Below, one piece after another: positions 7,393 through 15,080 of a DNA stretch of 64,000 bases. The notes beneath the pieces were generated by a model. That model was not told the DNA's origin and ran no database searches. It was given only the letters and a program-made list of their open reading frames with translations. The DNA is taken from positions 6,688,501 through 6,752,500 of the forward strand of contig NZ_CP012831.1 in assembly GCF_001307275.1 (NCBI RefSeq). Reading direction: 5' to 3'. Each line of letters begins with the position of its first letter. The first letter of the stretch is position 1. The stretch comes from Pseudomonas fluorescens (lineage in GTDB: Bacteria; Pseudomonadota; Gammaproteobacteria; Pseudomonadales; Pseudomonadaceae). A program made the translations under genes and the position numbers.

Positions 7393-8541
7393 ATGAACGT
7401 GCTGAAAGTCGCCATTTGCGGCGGTGGCAGAACCGGCCATCTCAATGCCGTCCTGTTCAAGCAATTGCCTGATGTCCAGGTGTCGCTGCTCACCAGCAAT
7501 CAGGACATCGTCGACCTCCACGCCCGCCAAACCCCCATTCAGGCGTTGATGCCCGATGGTTCGACGCTGAGCGCGCGGCCGGACCGGGTGACCACCGAGG
7601 CAAAAGTCGCCGTCGAGGACGCCGACATCGTCATCATCACGGTGCCGGCCCATGCCCGGCCGCAGGTCCTGCAGGACATCGCACCGTACCTGAGCACGAC
7701 CAAGCCGGTGTACGTCGGTGCCATTCCAGGCTTCTGCGGTTTCGACTGGCTGGCCCAAGCCACACTGGCGGATAAACCGAACCTGGTGATCTGGGGCATG
7801 AAGGACGTCCCGCACACGGCGTTCGACCTGAAACCCGGACGCTCGGTGAAGATGGGCGGCGGCAAAAGCCAGTTGTATGTCGCCACCCACGCCCGGGAAA
7901 CCCAGGCGTCGCGCCAGCAGCTCCAGCAAATGCTCAGCAGGCTGTACGGCCCTTGCGTGACCCTGCTCGACCATTACCTGGAGATCACCCTGACCCCGGG
8001 CAATCCGATCATGCACAGCTCGGTGATCTACGGCTTGATCGGCCCTTACGGCCAGTGGCACCGCAAGATCTTCCCGCAACGCCTGTGCTGGTGGACCGAG
8101 TGTCCGGAATTGGGCGCCTATTTCCTCGAACGCATGGATGAAGAAAGCCAGAACCTGTGCGCAGTCATCAGCCAGCGCATGGGCGTGGACCTGTCCTCGG
8201 TCAAGTCCTTGAAACAGGAGATCGTCGAGGCCTACGGCGAGCAGATCCGCGACCGCAGCAGCATGCTTTCGATCCTGCGCACCAACCGGGCCTACAACGA
8301 CATCCTGGCGCCCATGGTGCCGGCCGACGGCAACCGCCCCGGCTATGTGATCGAGCGCCAGAGCCGAGCCTTCAATGAAGACGTCGCCTATGGCCTGGTC
8401 CTGCTGGTGGAAATGGCCAAGCGTTTCGAACTGAAAGTCCCCTACATCGAGGAAGTCCTGCAGTGGAGCATCGCCTACATGGAAGGCTTGCGCGACTCGG
8501 CGCTGGACTACTTCCCGACCCACTGGCCGCGTTCGGCCTGA
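7393..8541 (+). CDS. Octopine/opine dehydrogenase family protein in the SbnB position
   Basis: A 382-residue protein. The N-terminal dinucleotide-binding domain opens with ICGGGRTGH (glycine motif 10-15) and holds DADIVIITVPAHA near residue 85. The C-terminal all-helical domain carries TPGNPIMHS, the Asn-Pro-x-x-His motif (His208) conserved in octopine/nopaline dehydrogenases. This family reduces the imine of an amino acid and a keto acid to an N-carboxyalkyl amino acid, reversibly. In staphyloferrin loci the step after SbnA is the NAD-dependent oxidation and hydrolysis of ACEGA, itself an opine, by SbnB, which is an ornithine-cyclodeaminase-family enzyme. Here no SbnB-type gene is present, so this protein probably does that oxidation as an unrelated replacement. 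A biosynthetic opine-forming role is the alternative. Confidence 0.85.
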   Translation: MNVLKVAICGGGRTGHLNAVLFKQLPDVQVSLLTSNQDIVDLHARQTPIQALMPDGSTLSARPDRVTTEAKVAVEDADIVIITVPAHARPQVLQDIAPYLSTTKPVYVGAIPGFCGFDWLAQATLADKPNLVIWGMKDVPHTAFDLKPGRSVKMGGGKSQLYVATHARETQASRQQLQQMLSRLYGPCVTLLDHYLEITLTPGNPIMHSSVIYGLIGPYGQWHRKIFPQRLCWWTECPELGAYFLERMDEESQNLCAVISQRMGVDLSSVKSLKQEIVEAYGEQIRDRSSMLSILRTNRAYNDILAPMVPADGNRPGYVIERQSRAFNEDVAYGLVLLVEMAKRFELKVPYIEEVLQWSIAYMEGLRDSALDYFPTHWPRSA

Positions 8542-8587
8542 ACCGGGCTTCACCCTCTTCCTTATTCATCGACGAGCAGATACCGAT

Positions 8588-10435
8588 ATGGATGACTTCA
8601 AGACACTGGTCACTTATTCACGCAAAAACGCCATGCGACGCTTGGTTCGCTGCCTGTTTGCCGAGAACATCCTGGACCGTTCGGCCCTGAGCTTTTCCGC
8701 GGACGGCAGCGAGGCGACCTACCCGTTGAAAAATGCACGGGCCCAGCTGTTTTTCTCGCAGATTACCCTGGCCCCCGCCGACACCTTGATCAGTGACGGT
8801 GACGTGGTCCTGCTGACCGACGAAGGCGTACGCCAAGTCATTCACAGCCATCAGGACTTGCTGGACGTGCTGCGCGACAGCTTCGACTTCGAACCCAGCG
8901 ACGAAGGCGTGGCCGGCCTCAAGTCGGACATGGAAAACAGCCTGATGAACGATGCCCACGCCCGCCAGCATCGCCAGCAATGGAACGCGCGCCTGGCCCA
9001 GGCCGCTGAAAGCCACGGGCTCGCCAGCCTGACCGACTACCTGCGCCAACACACCAGCACCAAGGACGCCGCGATCCTGTTGGACCAATGGGGGTCGCTG
9101 GAAGGCCATCCGTATTATCCGACCTGGAAATCCCGTCCAGGTCTCAGCGATGCGGAAGTCGAACAACTGTCCCCCGAGTTCAACGCCCAGGTCCCCTTGC
9201 GCATCGCCGCATTGCGCGCCGACATGGCCAAAAGTGAAAGCATGCCCCACGTCACCAGCTACCACCGTTGGTTCGCCAGTAACTTCCCGGCGCAATGGGC
9301 ACAGTGGACCGCCGCCCTCAATGCCAAGGGCCTGGACGAAAACCAATGGCTGCCGCTGCCCATCCATGCCTGGCATCTGCAGGCCTACGTACTCAAGACC
9401 TTTGCCGCGGAAATCGAAGCTGGCATCCTGATCACCGAGGGCCCCGACCTCCAGACCCTGCCGACCATGTCCTATCGGACCATGATGCCGGTGCTGGACG
9501 AGACCGCGCCGCTGATCAAGTTGCCCATCGCCGTGTGGATGACCAGCGAGCTGCGCAGCCTGCAAGCCAAGTCGATCCACATGGGCCCGCGGATCAGCAC
9601 GGTGATCACGAAAATCCTCGCCGCCGAAAACGGCTTCGACCAGCGCCTCGAGATCTTCCCGGAAGAGATCGGCGTGCGGTACCGCAACGCGATCACCCAG
9701 GACGATGCTCCCGGACGACACCTGTCAGTGGTCTATCGCGCCAGCCGAGCGGCGTTCGAACGCAACGACGACTGCCTGCCCATCACCGTGGCCTCGTTGT
9801 TCACCCGCCTGCCCGGCGGCCGTCCGCTGTTTACCGACCTGATCGAGCGCGATGGGGTTCGGGCCGAGGCCCAGGGCGTTGAAGACTGGTTCCGGCAGTA
9901 CGCCGCCGTGGTCACCCGCCCAGTGGTCGCGATCTACCTGATGTACGGCATCGGCCTCGAAGCCCATCAGCAAAACACCATGGTGCTCTTTGCCCCCGAT
10001 GGCACAGCGCGTAGCCTGCTGATCCGCGATTTCGGCGATGGCAGGACCTACGCGCCCCTGCTGGAGGAACGCGGGTACACCTTGCAACCTCATGTGCAGC
10101 CGGGCATCTTGCCGACCGTGTTCGTGGAAGATATCGAACCGGTGCGCATGTTCGTGCTCGACGCGGCGTTCCTCACCCACCTGCACGAGATCGCCTTGTG
10201 GCTGACACGGGAATACGGGTTGGACGACACGCGACTGTGGAGGGTGCTGCGGGAGGAAACCGAGGCGGCGTTCGAAGCCGTGCGCGAGCGTGTCGCCGCG
10301 CCATTGTGGGAAACCGAACGCCAGGCGTTCATCCAGGACCCGTGGCCGACCCGATCGTTGTTGCGCATGCACCTGTTGCAGTACTCCAACTATCGTTTAC
10401 AGCACACGCTGACCAACCCGCTTGCGAGCGTTTAA
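8588..10435 (+). CDS. NIS siderophore synthetase, IucA/IucC family
   Basis: A 615-residue synthetase that adenylates a carboxylate and joins it to an amine or alcohol, the defining step of NRPS-independent siderophore assembly. Landmarks are GHPYYPTWKSR (173-183) in the ATP-binding N-terminal part, LPIHAWH (257-263), KLPI followed by TSELR (311-323), EAHQQN (458-463) and RDFGDG (480-485). It ends in the typical C-terminal thumb region with a FhuF-like part. It is the only NIS synthetase in the window, whereas staphyloferrin B uses three. Either one enzyme performs two condensations, as proposed for rhizoferrin-type pathways, or other synthetases lie elsewhere. I cannot assign type A, B or C. 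The ribosome-binding site is weak (GAGCAGA). Confidence 0.92.
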   Translation: MDDFKTLVTYSRKNAMRRLVRCLFAENILDRSALSFSADGSEATYPLKNARAQLFFSQITLAPADTLISDGDVVLLTDEGVRQVIHSHQDLLDVLRDSFDFEPSDEGVAGLKSDMENSLMNDAHARQHRQQWNARLAQAAESHGLASLTDYLRQHTSTKDAAILLDQWGSLEGHPYYPTWKSRPGLSDAEVEQLSPEFNAQVPLRIAALRADMAKSESMPHVTSYHRWFASNFPAQWAQWTAALNAKGLDENQWLPLPIHAWHLQAYVLKTFAAEIEAGILITEGPDLQTLPTMSYRTMMPVLDETAPLIKLPIAVWMTSELRSLQAKSIHMGPRISTVITKILAAENGFDQRLEIFPEEIGVRYRNAITQDDAPGRHLSVVYRASRAAFERNDDCLPITVASLFTRLPGGRPLFTDLIERDGVRAEAQGVEDWFRQYAAVVTRPVVAIYLMYGIGLEAHQQNTMVLFAPDGTARSLLIRDFGDGRTYAPLLEERGYTLQPHVQPGILPTVFVEDIEPVRMFVLDAAFLTHLHEIALWLTREYGLDDTRLWRVLREETEAAFEAVRERVAAPLWETERQAFIQDPWPTRSLLRMHLLQYSNYRLQHTLTNPLASV

Positions 10436-10451
10436 CCACCGAGGCTGAGTC

Positions 10452-11696
10452 ATGTCCCACGCAGGTGCCATCCAGGGTTCGAACGTCAGAATCCTGATTT
10501 ACCTTCTATTCGCGATCCAACTGATCTCCATGGGCGCGATGGAAATGAGCGGGCCGTTCTGGCCGGTCCACCTGCGCGGGCTGACGTCCTCGGAGTCGGT
10601 CTTCAGCTTCGCCAGCATCGCCGTGTATGTCGGCCCGATGCTGGGCATCATTCTGACCAGCGCCTTATGGGGCCGTATCGGTGATCGCTACGGTCACAAG
10701 TTGATGATGATCCGCGCCCTGGCGGGCCTGTCATTGACGCAGCTCGGGCTGGCGCTGTGCAGCGATATCTGGATCATCCTGGTGCTGCGCTTCCTGCAGG
10801 GCGCCTTTGCCGGGTACATCGCCCCGGCCCAGGCCTATGGCGTCAGCATCGAAGCCCCCTCGCGACGGGCGCGGCTGTTCGCGATCCTGCAAATATCCAC
10901 CAACGTCGGCTCATTGCTCGGCGCGGTGGTCGGGGGCCTGATCCTCGACTACGCCACCTTCTTCTGGATCAACATCATTGCCTCGGCCTTGTGCGCGGTG
11001 TGCACGGTGGTGGCCGCCGTGACCTTGCCGGACGTGCCTCCGGTGAAAAAACCCGCGACCAGCCAGGCCCCGACGACAGCGAGCCGTACCGACAGTGTCT
11101 GGCAAGGATCGCCATTGCTGTCATTGCTGTGGGTCATGGGCATCCTGCTGTTGGCCCGGATGCTGCCACAGACCTCATTTTCCTTGTATGTGAGCTCGGT
11201 ATTCGACGTCAGCAACTCGGTGGTCGGCCTATGCTACGGCTTGCTGGCGCTGGGTTTCATCCTCTCGGCCACCGCCTGGTCGCGCTATTTCGAGCACCGT
11301 ACCCAGCAGGACACCTTGCACCGCATCATCTACATCGTGCTCGGTTGCATCGCCCTGACTGCCCTGGCGGGGGTCACGCGCAATGCCATCGTCTTTGTCG
11401 TCGTCTACTTCATCTGGGGCGTGCTGCTGGGGGCTACCACACCGGTGCTGATGGCGCTGATCTCGAAATCCGCCGACAGCGCACGCCAAGGCCAGGTGCT
11501 GGGCATTGCCCAGGGCACCGCGCAATTCGCCTCGATCGCGGGCATCTCGGCCGGTGGGTTGCTCAGCCAGGTCTACGGTCTGCAGTACACCTACCTGTTC
11601 GTTTGCCTGGCCTATGTGTTGGCCCTGATTCCCATCGTTGCCTTGCGGTACTGGCCCGCGAGCCTGCAAGCCAGCCCCGCCCCACCCGGGGACTGA
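10452..11696 (+). CDS. MFS exporter of the siderophore cluster (SbnD-like role)
   Basis: A 414-residue transporter with about 12 membrane segments. WGRIGDRYGHKLMM after the second segment is the MFS loop 2-3 signature. A hydrophilic central loop at about residues 195-215 separates two halves. It begins 16 bp after the NIS synthetase gene, with GAGG upstream, and ends 15 bp before the aminotransferase gene. MFS exporters in this position in NIS operons release the finished siderophore across the inner membrane, which is the inferred job here. Confidence 0.85.
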   Translation: MSHAGAIQGSNVRILIYLLFAIQLISMGAMEMSGPFWPVHLRGLTSSESVFSFASIAVYVGPMLGIILTSALWGRIGDRYGHKLMMIRALAGLSLTQLGLALCSDIWIILVLRFLQGAFAGYIAPAQAYGVSIEAPSRRARLFAILQISTNVGSLLGAVVGGLILDYATFFWINIIASALCAVCTVVAAVTLPDVPPVKKPATSQAPTTASRTDSVWQGSPLLSLLWVMGILLLARMLPQTSFSLYVSSVFDVSNSVVGLCYGLLALGFILSATAWSRYFEHRTQQDTLHRIIYIVLGCIALTALAGVTRNAIVFVVVYFIWGVLLGATTPVLMALISKSADSARQGQVLGIAQGTAQFASIAGISAGGLLSQVYGLQYTYLFVCLAYVLALIPIVALRYWPASLQASPAPPGD

Positions 11697-11711
11697 TCAA
11701 GGAGTTTCCCT

Positions 11712-12896
11712 TTGAACGTTGAACAACTGCGCGCCGATACGCCCGGTGTCGCGCATCTGGTCCATTTCAACAACGCCGGTGCGGCACTGATGCCTGAACC
11801 GGTGATCGAGGCCGTGACCAACCACCTGCAACGGGAGGCGCGCCTCGGTGGTTACGAGGCCGCCGGGCAACAGGCCGCGGCGCTGGACAATGTCTACAAC
11901 GCCATTGGCCGCCTGATCAACGCCCAGCCCGACGAAATCGCGGTAATCGAAAACGCCACCCGCGCCTGGGACATGGCCTTCTATTCATTGCCGCTGCGGC
12001 CCGGCGATGTGGTGCTGACGTCCACCACCGAATACGCCGGCAACTACATCCCCTACCTGCAACTGAAGAAACTCCGCGGTATCGAGCTGCGGATCATTCC
12101 CAACGATGAACACGGCCAGGTGTCGCTGCCGGCCCTCAAGACGCTGCTGGAGGATGATCGCGTCGCCTTGGTGTCCTTGCCGGTGATTGCCACCAACGGC
12201 GGACCGGTCCAACCCGTCGAACAGATCGGCGCCCTGGCACGGGCCGCCGGGGTGCTGTTTATGCTCGATGCCTGCCAAGGGGTCGGGCAAATGCCGATCG
12301 ATGTGAAACGCATCGGCTGCCACATGCTCGCCGCGACCAGCCGCAAGTACCTGCGCGGCCCCAGGGGCATGGGTTTTCTCTATGTCGAAAAGGCCCTGTG
12401 CCAGAACCTTGAGCCGGTTTTTCTCGACCTGCATGCCGCCTCGCTGCAAACACCTGACACGTTCAGCCTGCGTGGCGATGCCAAGCGTTTCGAGAATTGG
12501 GAATGCAACGTGGCGGCCAAGCTGGGGCTCGGCGCGGCGGTGGAATATGCTCTGGCCCAAGGCATCGAGCCGATGTGGCAGCGCATCCAACACCTGGCCA
12601 GCCATTTGCGCGAACGCCTGACGGCGATTTCGACAGTGACGCTTCAAGACCAGGGCACGCTCCAATCCGGCATCGTCACATTCACTCACCGACACGGCAG
12701 CGCGACCCAGGTCCAGCAATGGCTGGCGGGCCAGGCCAAACGGATCAACGTCAGCACATCGACGTTCCGCTCGACGATGCTCGACATGCAGCAACGCGAC
12801 TTGCTGGAAGTCAGCCGCGCCTCCGTACACGCCTACAATACCGAAGCTGAAATCGACACCCTGGCGGCCGCGCTGGCGCACCTGCCGCGCACCTGA
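11712..12896 (+). CDS. Class-V aminotransferase-fold PLP enzyme, role in siderophore pathway unknown
   Basis: A 394-residue fold-type-I PLP enzyme of the cysteine desulfurase/selenocysteine lyase group. It opens with VHFNNAGAALMP (17-28), has DACQG (186-190) and carries the PLP lysine K212 in SRKYLRGPRGMGF. A canonical NifS/SufS active-site Cys loop is not evident. The TTG start at 11712 is supported by AAGGAG 7 nt upstream and agrees with the N-terminal motif. It is the last gene of the operon. Staphyloferrin loci have no counterpart. It could transaminate, racemise or eliminate from an amino-acid intermediate, for example feeding serine or keto-acid supply, but this is speculation. Confidence 0.75.
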   Translation: MNVEQLRADTPGVAHLVHFNNAGAALMPEPVIEAVTNHLQREARLGGYEAAGQQAAALDNVYNAIGRLINAQPDEIAVIENATRAWDMAFYSLPLRPGDVVLTSTTEYAGNYIPYLQLKKLRGIELRIIPNDEHGQVSLPALKTLLEDDRVALVSLPVIATNGGPVQPVEQIGALARAAGVLFMLDACQGVGQMPIDVKRIGCHMLAATSRKYLRGPRGMGFLYVEKALCQNLEPVFLDLHAASLQTPDTFSLRGDAKRFENWECNVAAKLGLGAAVEYALAQGIEPMWQRIQHLASHLRERLTAISTVTLQDQGTLQSGIVTFTHRHGSATQVQQWLAGQAKRINVSTSTFRSTMLDMQQRDLLEVSRASVHAYNTEAEIDTLAAALAHLPRT

Positions 12897-12920
12897 GGGA
12901 TGGTTCAGGGCTTTGCTCAA

Positions 12921-13410
12921 AAACGGTGGGAGCGAGCCTGCTCGCGATGGCGTCGGTACAGCCAACATCCCCGCAAGCTGACACACCGCTATCGCGAGCA
13001 AGCTCAGCTCCCACAGAGGATCGATGGTGGACGCCTGATCTGTGAACGCTCAAAAAAACTGTGGGAGCTCGCTACCACAGGGGATTCGGGGTGTATCTCA
13101 AATCTCATCATCATCCCGAAAACGGTGGGAGCGAGCCTGCTCGCGATGGCGCCGGCACAGCCAACATCCCCGCAAGCTGACACACCGCTATCGCGAGCAA
13201 GCTCAGCTCCCACAGAGGATCGATGGTGGACGCCTGATCTGTGAACGCTCAAAAAAAACTGTGGGAGCTCGCTACCACAGGGGATTCGGGGTGTATCTCA
13301 AATCTCATCATCATCCGGAAAACGGTGGGAGCGAGCTTGCTCGCGATGGCGCCGGCACAGCCAACATCCCCGCAAACTGACACACCGCTATCGCGAGCAA
13401 GCTCGCTCCC
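12921..13410. repeat. Tandem ~200-bp array of REP-type palindromic elements
   Basis: The unit starting AAACGGTGGGAGCGAGC begins at 12921, 13120 and 13320, so the period is 199-200 bp. Each unit contains an inverted pair (GGGAGCGAGCCTGCTCGCG and CGCGAGCAAGCT...CTCCCAC) plus a shorter GTGGGAGCTCGCTACCACAG element. Copies 1 and 2 are nearly identical. The third is cut short after its right arm. It fills the 590-bp gap between the biosynthetic operon and the sigma-factor gene. Confidence 0.9.
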
Positions 13411-13453
13411 AGTCGATGCCGCTTGCGTCGCGAGCAAGTTGTCCTTTAGCATT

Positions 13454-13472
13454 GGGAATACTTCTCAATTGC
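13454..13472 (+). promoter_or_regulatory. Candidate Fur box before the ECF sigma gene
   Basis: GGGAATACTTCTCAATTGC lies 15 bp before the sigma-factor ATG and resembles Pseudomonas Fur sites of the GAGAATAATTCTCATTTGC type. Iron-starvation sigma factors are normally under Fur control, so site and position agree. Confidence 0.5.
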
Positions 13473-13487
13473 AAAAAAGTCGCAGCC

Positions 13488-14003
13488 ATGAGCGAAACCC
13501 TGCCCGCGAACAACGACCAGCATCTGCGCGTGATCGAAGACCTGTACGCCGGCCATCACAGCTGGCTGTACAACACGCTGAAGAAGAAGCTGGGCAACGC
13601 CATGGATGCGGCGGACCTGGCGCAAGACACCTTCGCGCGCATTCTCGCCTCCCAAGTCACGGCCATTGACCAGCCCCGGGCCTACCTGAGCTGCGTGGCC
13701 AAGGGCATTCTCATCAATTGGTATCAGCGCAAGGCCCTGGAACGTGCCTACCTGGAGGCGCTCGCGCATTTGCCGGCCCAGGAAGTGCCCTCCCCGGAAT
13801 TGCGCTTTCTGGTGCTGGAAACCCTGCACGAAATCGACGCCATGCTCGACACCCTCCCGGCGCCGGTCAAGCGGGCATTCCTGCTGTCGCAGATCGGCGG
13901 CCTGAAATACGACGACATCGCCCAACAGCTGAACGTCTCGCTGATCACGGTCAAGCGCTACATGAAGCAGGCATTCGTGCAGTGCTTGATGTTGGTGGAA
14001 TGA
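13488..14003 (+). CDS. FecI-type ECF sigma factor
   Basis: A 171-residue sigma-70 family protein. Region 2 includes AADLAQDTFARILA near residues 44-57 and region 4 includes the helix-turn-helix YDDIAQQLNVSLITVKRYMKQA near the C-terminus. It belongs to the iron-starvation group, working with a FecR anti-sigma factor and an STN-bearing receptor, both encoded immediately downstream. The ATG at 13488 was chosen because it follows a possible Fur box and gives the usual family length. The upstream in-frame extension reads through repeat DNA. It probably drives transcription of at least the receptor at 15081. Confidence 0.9.
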   Translation: MSETLPANNDQHLRVIEDLYAGHHSWLYNTLKKKLGNAMDAADLAQDTFARILASQVTAIDQPRAYLSCVAKGILINWYQRKALERAYLEALAHLPAQEVPSPELRFLVLETLHEIDAMLDTLPAPVKRAFLLSQIGGLKYDDIAQQLNVSLITVKRYMKQAFVQCLMLVE

Positions 14004-14981
14004 ATGCTCACTCGTCGCCGTGAGCCGCCGCTCGACCCCAAGGTCCTCGAAGAAGCCGCCGAATGGCTGATGCGCTTGAGCGAAAGCGACCTCAGTGACA
14101 CCGAGCGCGCCGAATGGGAATGCTGGAGGGCCAGCAGCCCCGAGCGCGGCCGGGCCTGGTCTCGTGCGCAATTGCTGCAAAGCAAGCTCGGCGGCTTGCC
14201 ACGCGCATTGGCGATGTCGGCGCTGGATCGCCCAAGCAGCCCCGAACGACGCGCGGCCCTCGGCAAACTGGCGTTGCTGCTGGCAGCGGTGCCTGTCGGT
14301 TGGGGCAGTTGGAAACTGGCGCAATCGCAGCAATGGTCCGCCGACTACCGCACCGCCATCGGCGAGCGCCGCGAGTTGACCCTGGCCGACGGCTCTCACC
14401 TCACCCTCAATACCGGCACGGCCATCGACGTACTGTTCGACACCCGCCAGCGGCTCCTCCATGTGCGCGAAGGGGAAGTCCTGGTGCAGACCGCGCCGGA
14501 TGCCTCACCCCAGGCCCGACCGTTCCTGGTCAGCACCCGCGAGGGCCGGATGCAGGCCCTGGGTACGCGGTTCATCGTGCGCCAGCTGCCATCGCGCACC
14601 CATCTGGCGGTACTCGAAGGCGCAGTGCGGATTGAATTGACCGAGGCTCGCCAGGCCGCGCCGCTCATCGTCAACGCCGGACAGCGTACCGACTTCTCGT
14701 CCCAGGCCTTCGGCCCGTTGACCCCGACAGATCGTAACGCCAGCGCCTGGACCCAAGGCATGCTGATGGCCGACAGGATGCGCCTGGCGGATTTCGTCGC
14801 CGAACTGGCGCGCTATCGCCGCGGCTTCGTGCGTTGCGACCCGGCCATTGCCGAGCTGCGGGTGTCCGGCGCGTTTCCCATCAGCGATACCCAGCGCACG
14901 CTCAACATGCTGGTGCAAACCTACCCGGTCCTGGTCACCGGTCATTTGAGCGGTTACTGGGTGACGCTTTCCCCGGCCTGA
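14004..14981 (+). CDS. FecR-family anti-sigma/sigma regulator
   Basis: A 325-residue inner-membrane regulator. An N-terminal DUF4880-type segment (EEAAEWLMRLSESDLSDTERAEWECW, residues 17-42, split here by its WLMRL and DTERAEW motifs) binds the sigma factor. A membrane segment lies at about 88-105. The periplasmic FecR domain contains RELTLADGSHLTLNTGT and VREGEVLVQ, and the C-terminal part contacts the receptor's STN domain. Its ATG directly follows the sigma-factor TGA, so the pair is translationally coupled. Together with the STN-bearing receptor downstream it forms a cell-surface signalling trio. Confidence 0.92.
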   Translation: MLTRRREPPLDPKVLEEAAEWLMRLSESDLSDTERAEWECWRASSPERGRAWSRAQLLQSKLGGLPRALAMSALDRPSSPERRAALGKLALLLAAVPVGWGSWKLAQSQQWSADYRTAIGERRELTLADGSHLTLNTGTAIDVLFDTRQRLLHVREGEVLVQTAPDASPQARPFLVSTREGRMQALGTRFIVRQLPSRTHLAVLEGAVRIELTEARQAAPLIVNAGQRTDFSSQAFGPLTPTDRNASAWTQGMLMADRMRLADFVAELARYRRGFVRCDPAIAELRVSGAFPISDTQRTLNMLVQTYPVLVTGHLSGYWVTLSPA

Positions 14982-15006
14982 CCCCACAAAAATTATTTGC
15001 TGCTCG

Positions 15007-15080
15007 GGTGATACTTTTTTTGATCTCAACTGGCAAAGAAAGGAATAACCATTTCATCTCGTCCATAGGGTCATCCATCC
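15007..15080 (+). promoter_or_regulatory. Upstream block shared by both TonB receptor genes (copy 2)
   Basis: These 74 nt before the ATG share four identical sub-blocks in identical spacing with the 75 nt before the receptor gene at 2871: GGTGATACTTTT, ACTGGCAA, ACCATTT and TCTCGT. GGAATAACCATTT resembles an iron-starvation sigma or Fur-type element. TAGGG 10 nt before the ATG is the likely ribosome-binding site. Confidence 0.6.

Noticed and set aside
7393..8541. Staphylopine/pseudopaline-type metallophore synthesis as the meaning of the opine dehydrogenase
   Set aside because: No nicotianamine-synthase-like or histidine-racemase-like gene is nearby, and the motifs fit the octopine dehydrogenase family rather than the staphylopine dehydrogenase family. 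The SbnA-like neighbour gives a better explanation.
12921..13410. Possible CRISPR array because of regularly spaced palindromes
   Set aside because: Period is about 200 bp, the spacers are identical rather than unique, and no cas genes are present. The 134-bp array at 63583 fails for the same reasons.
12900..13440. Several 60-140 codon open frames on both strands between the aminotransferase and sigma-factor genes
   Set aside because: They are translations of the tandem palindromic repeats. The same peptide recurs in each copy and no ribosome-binding sites are present.
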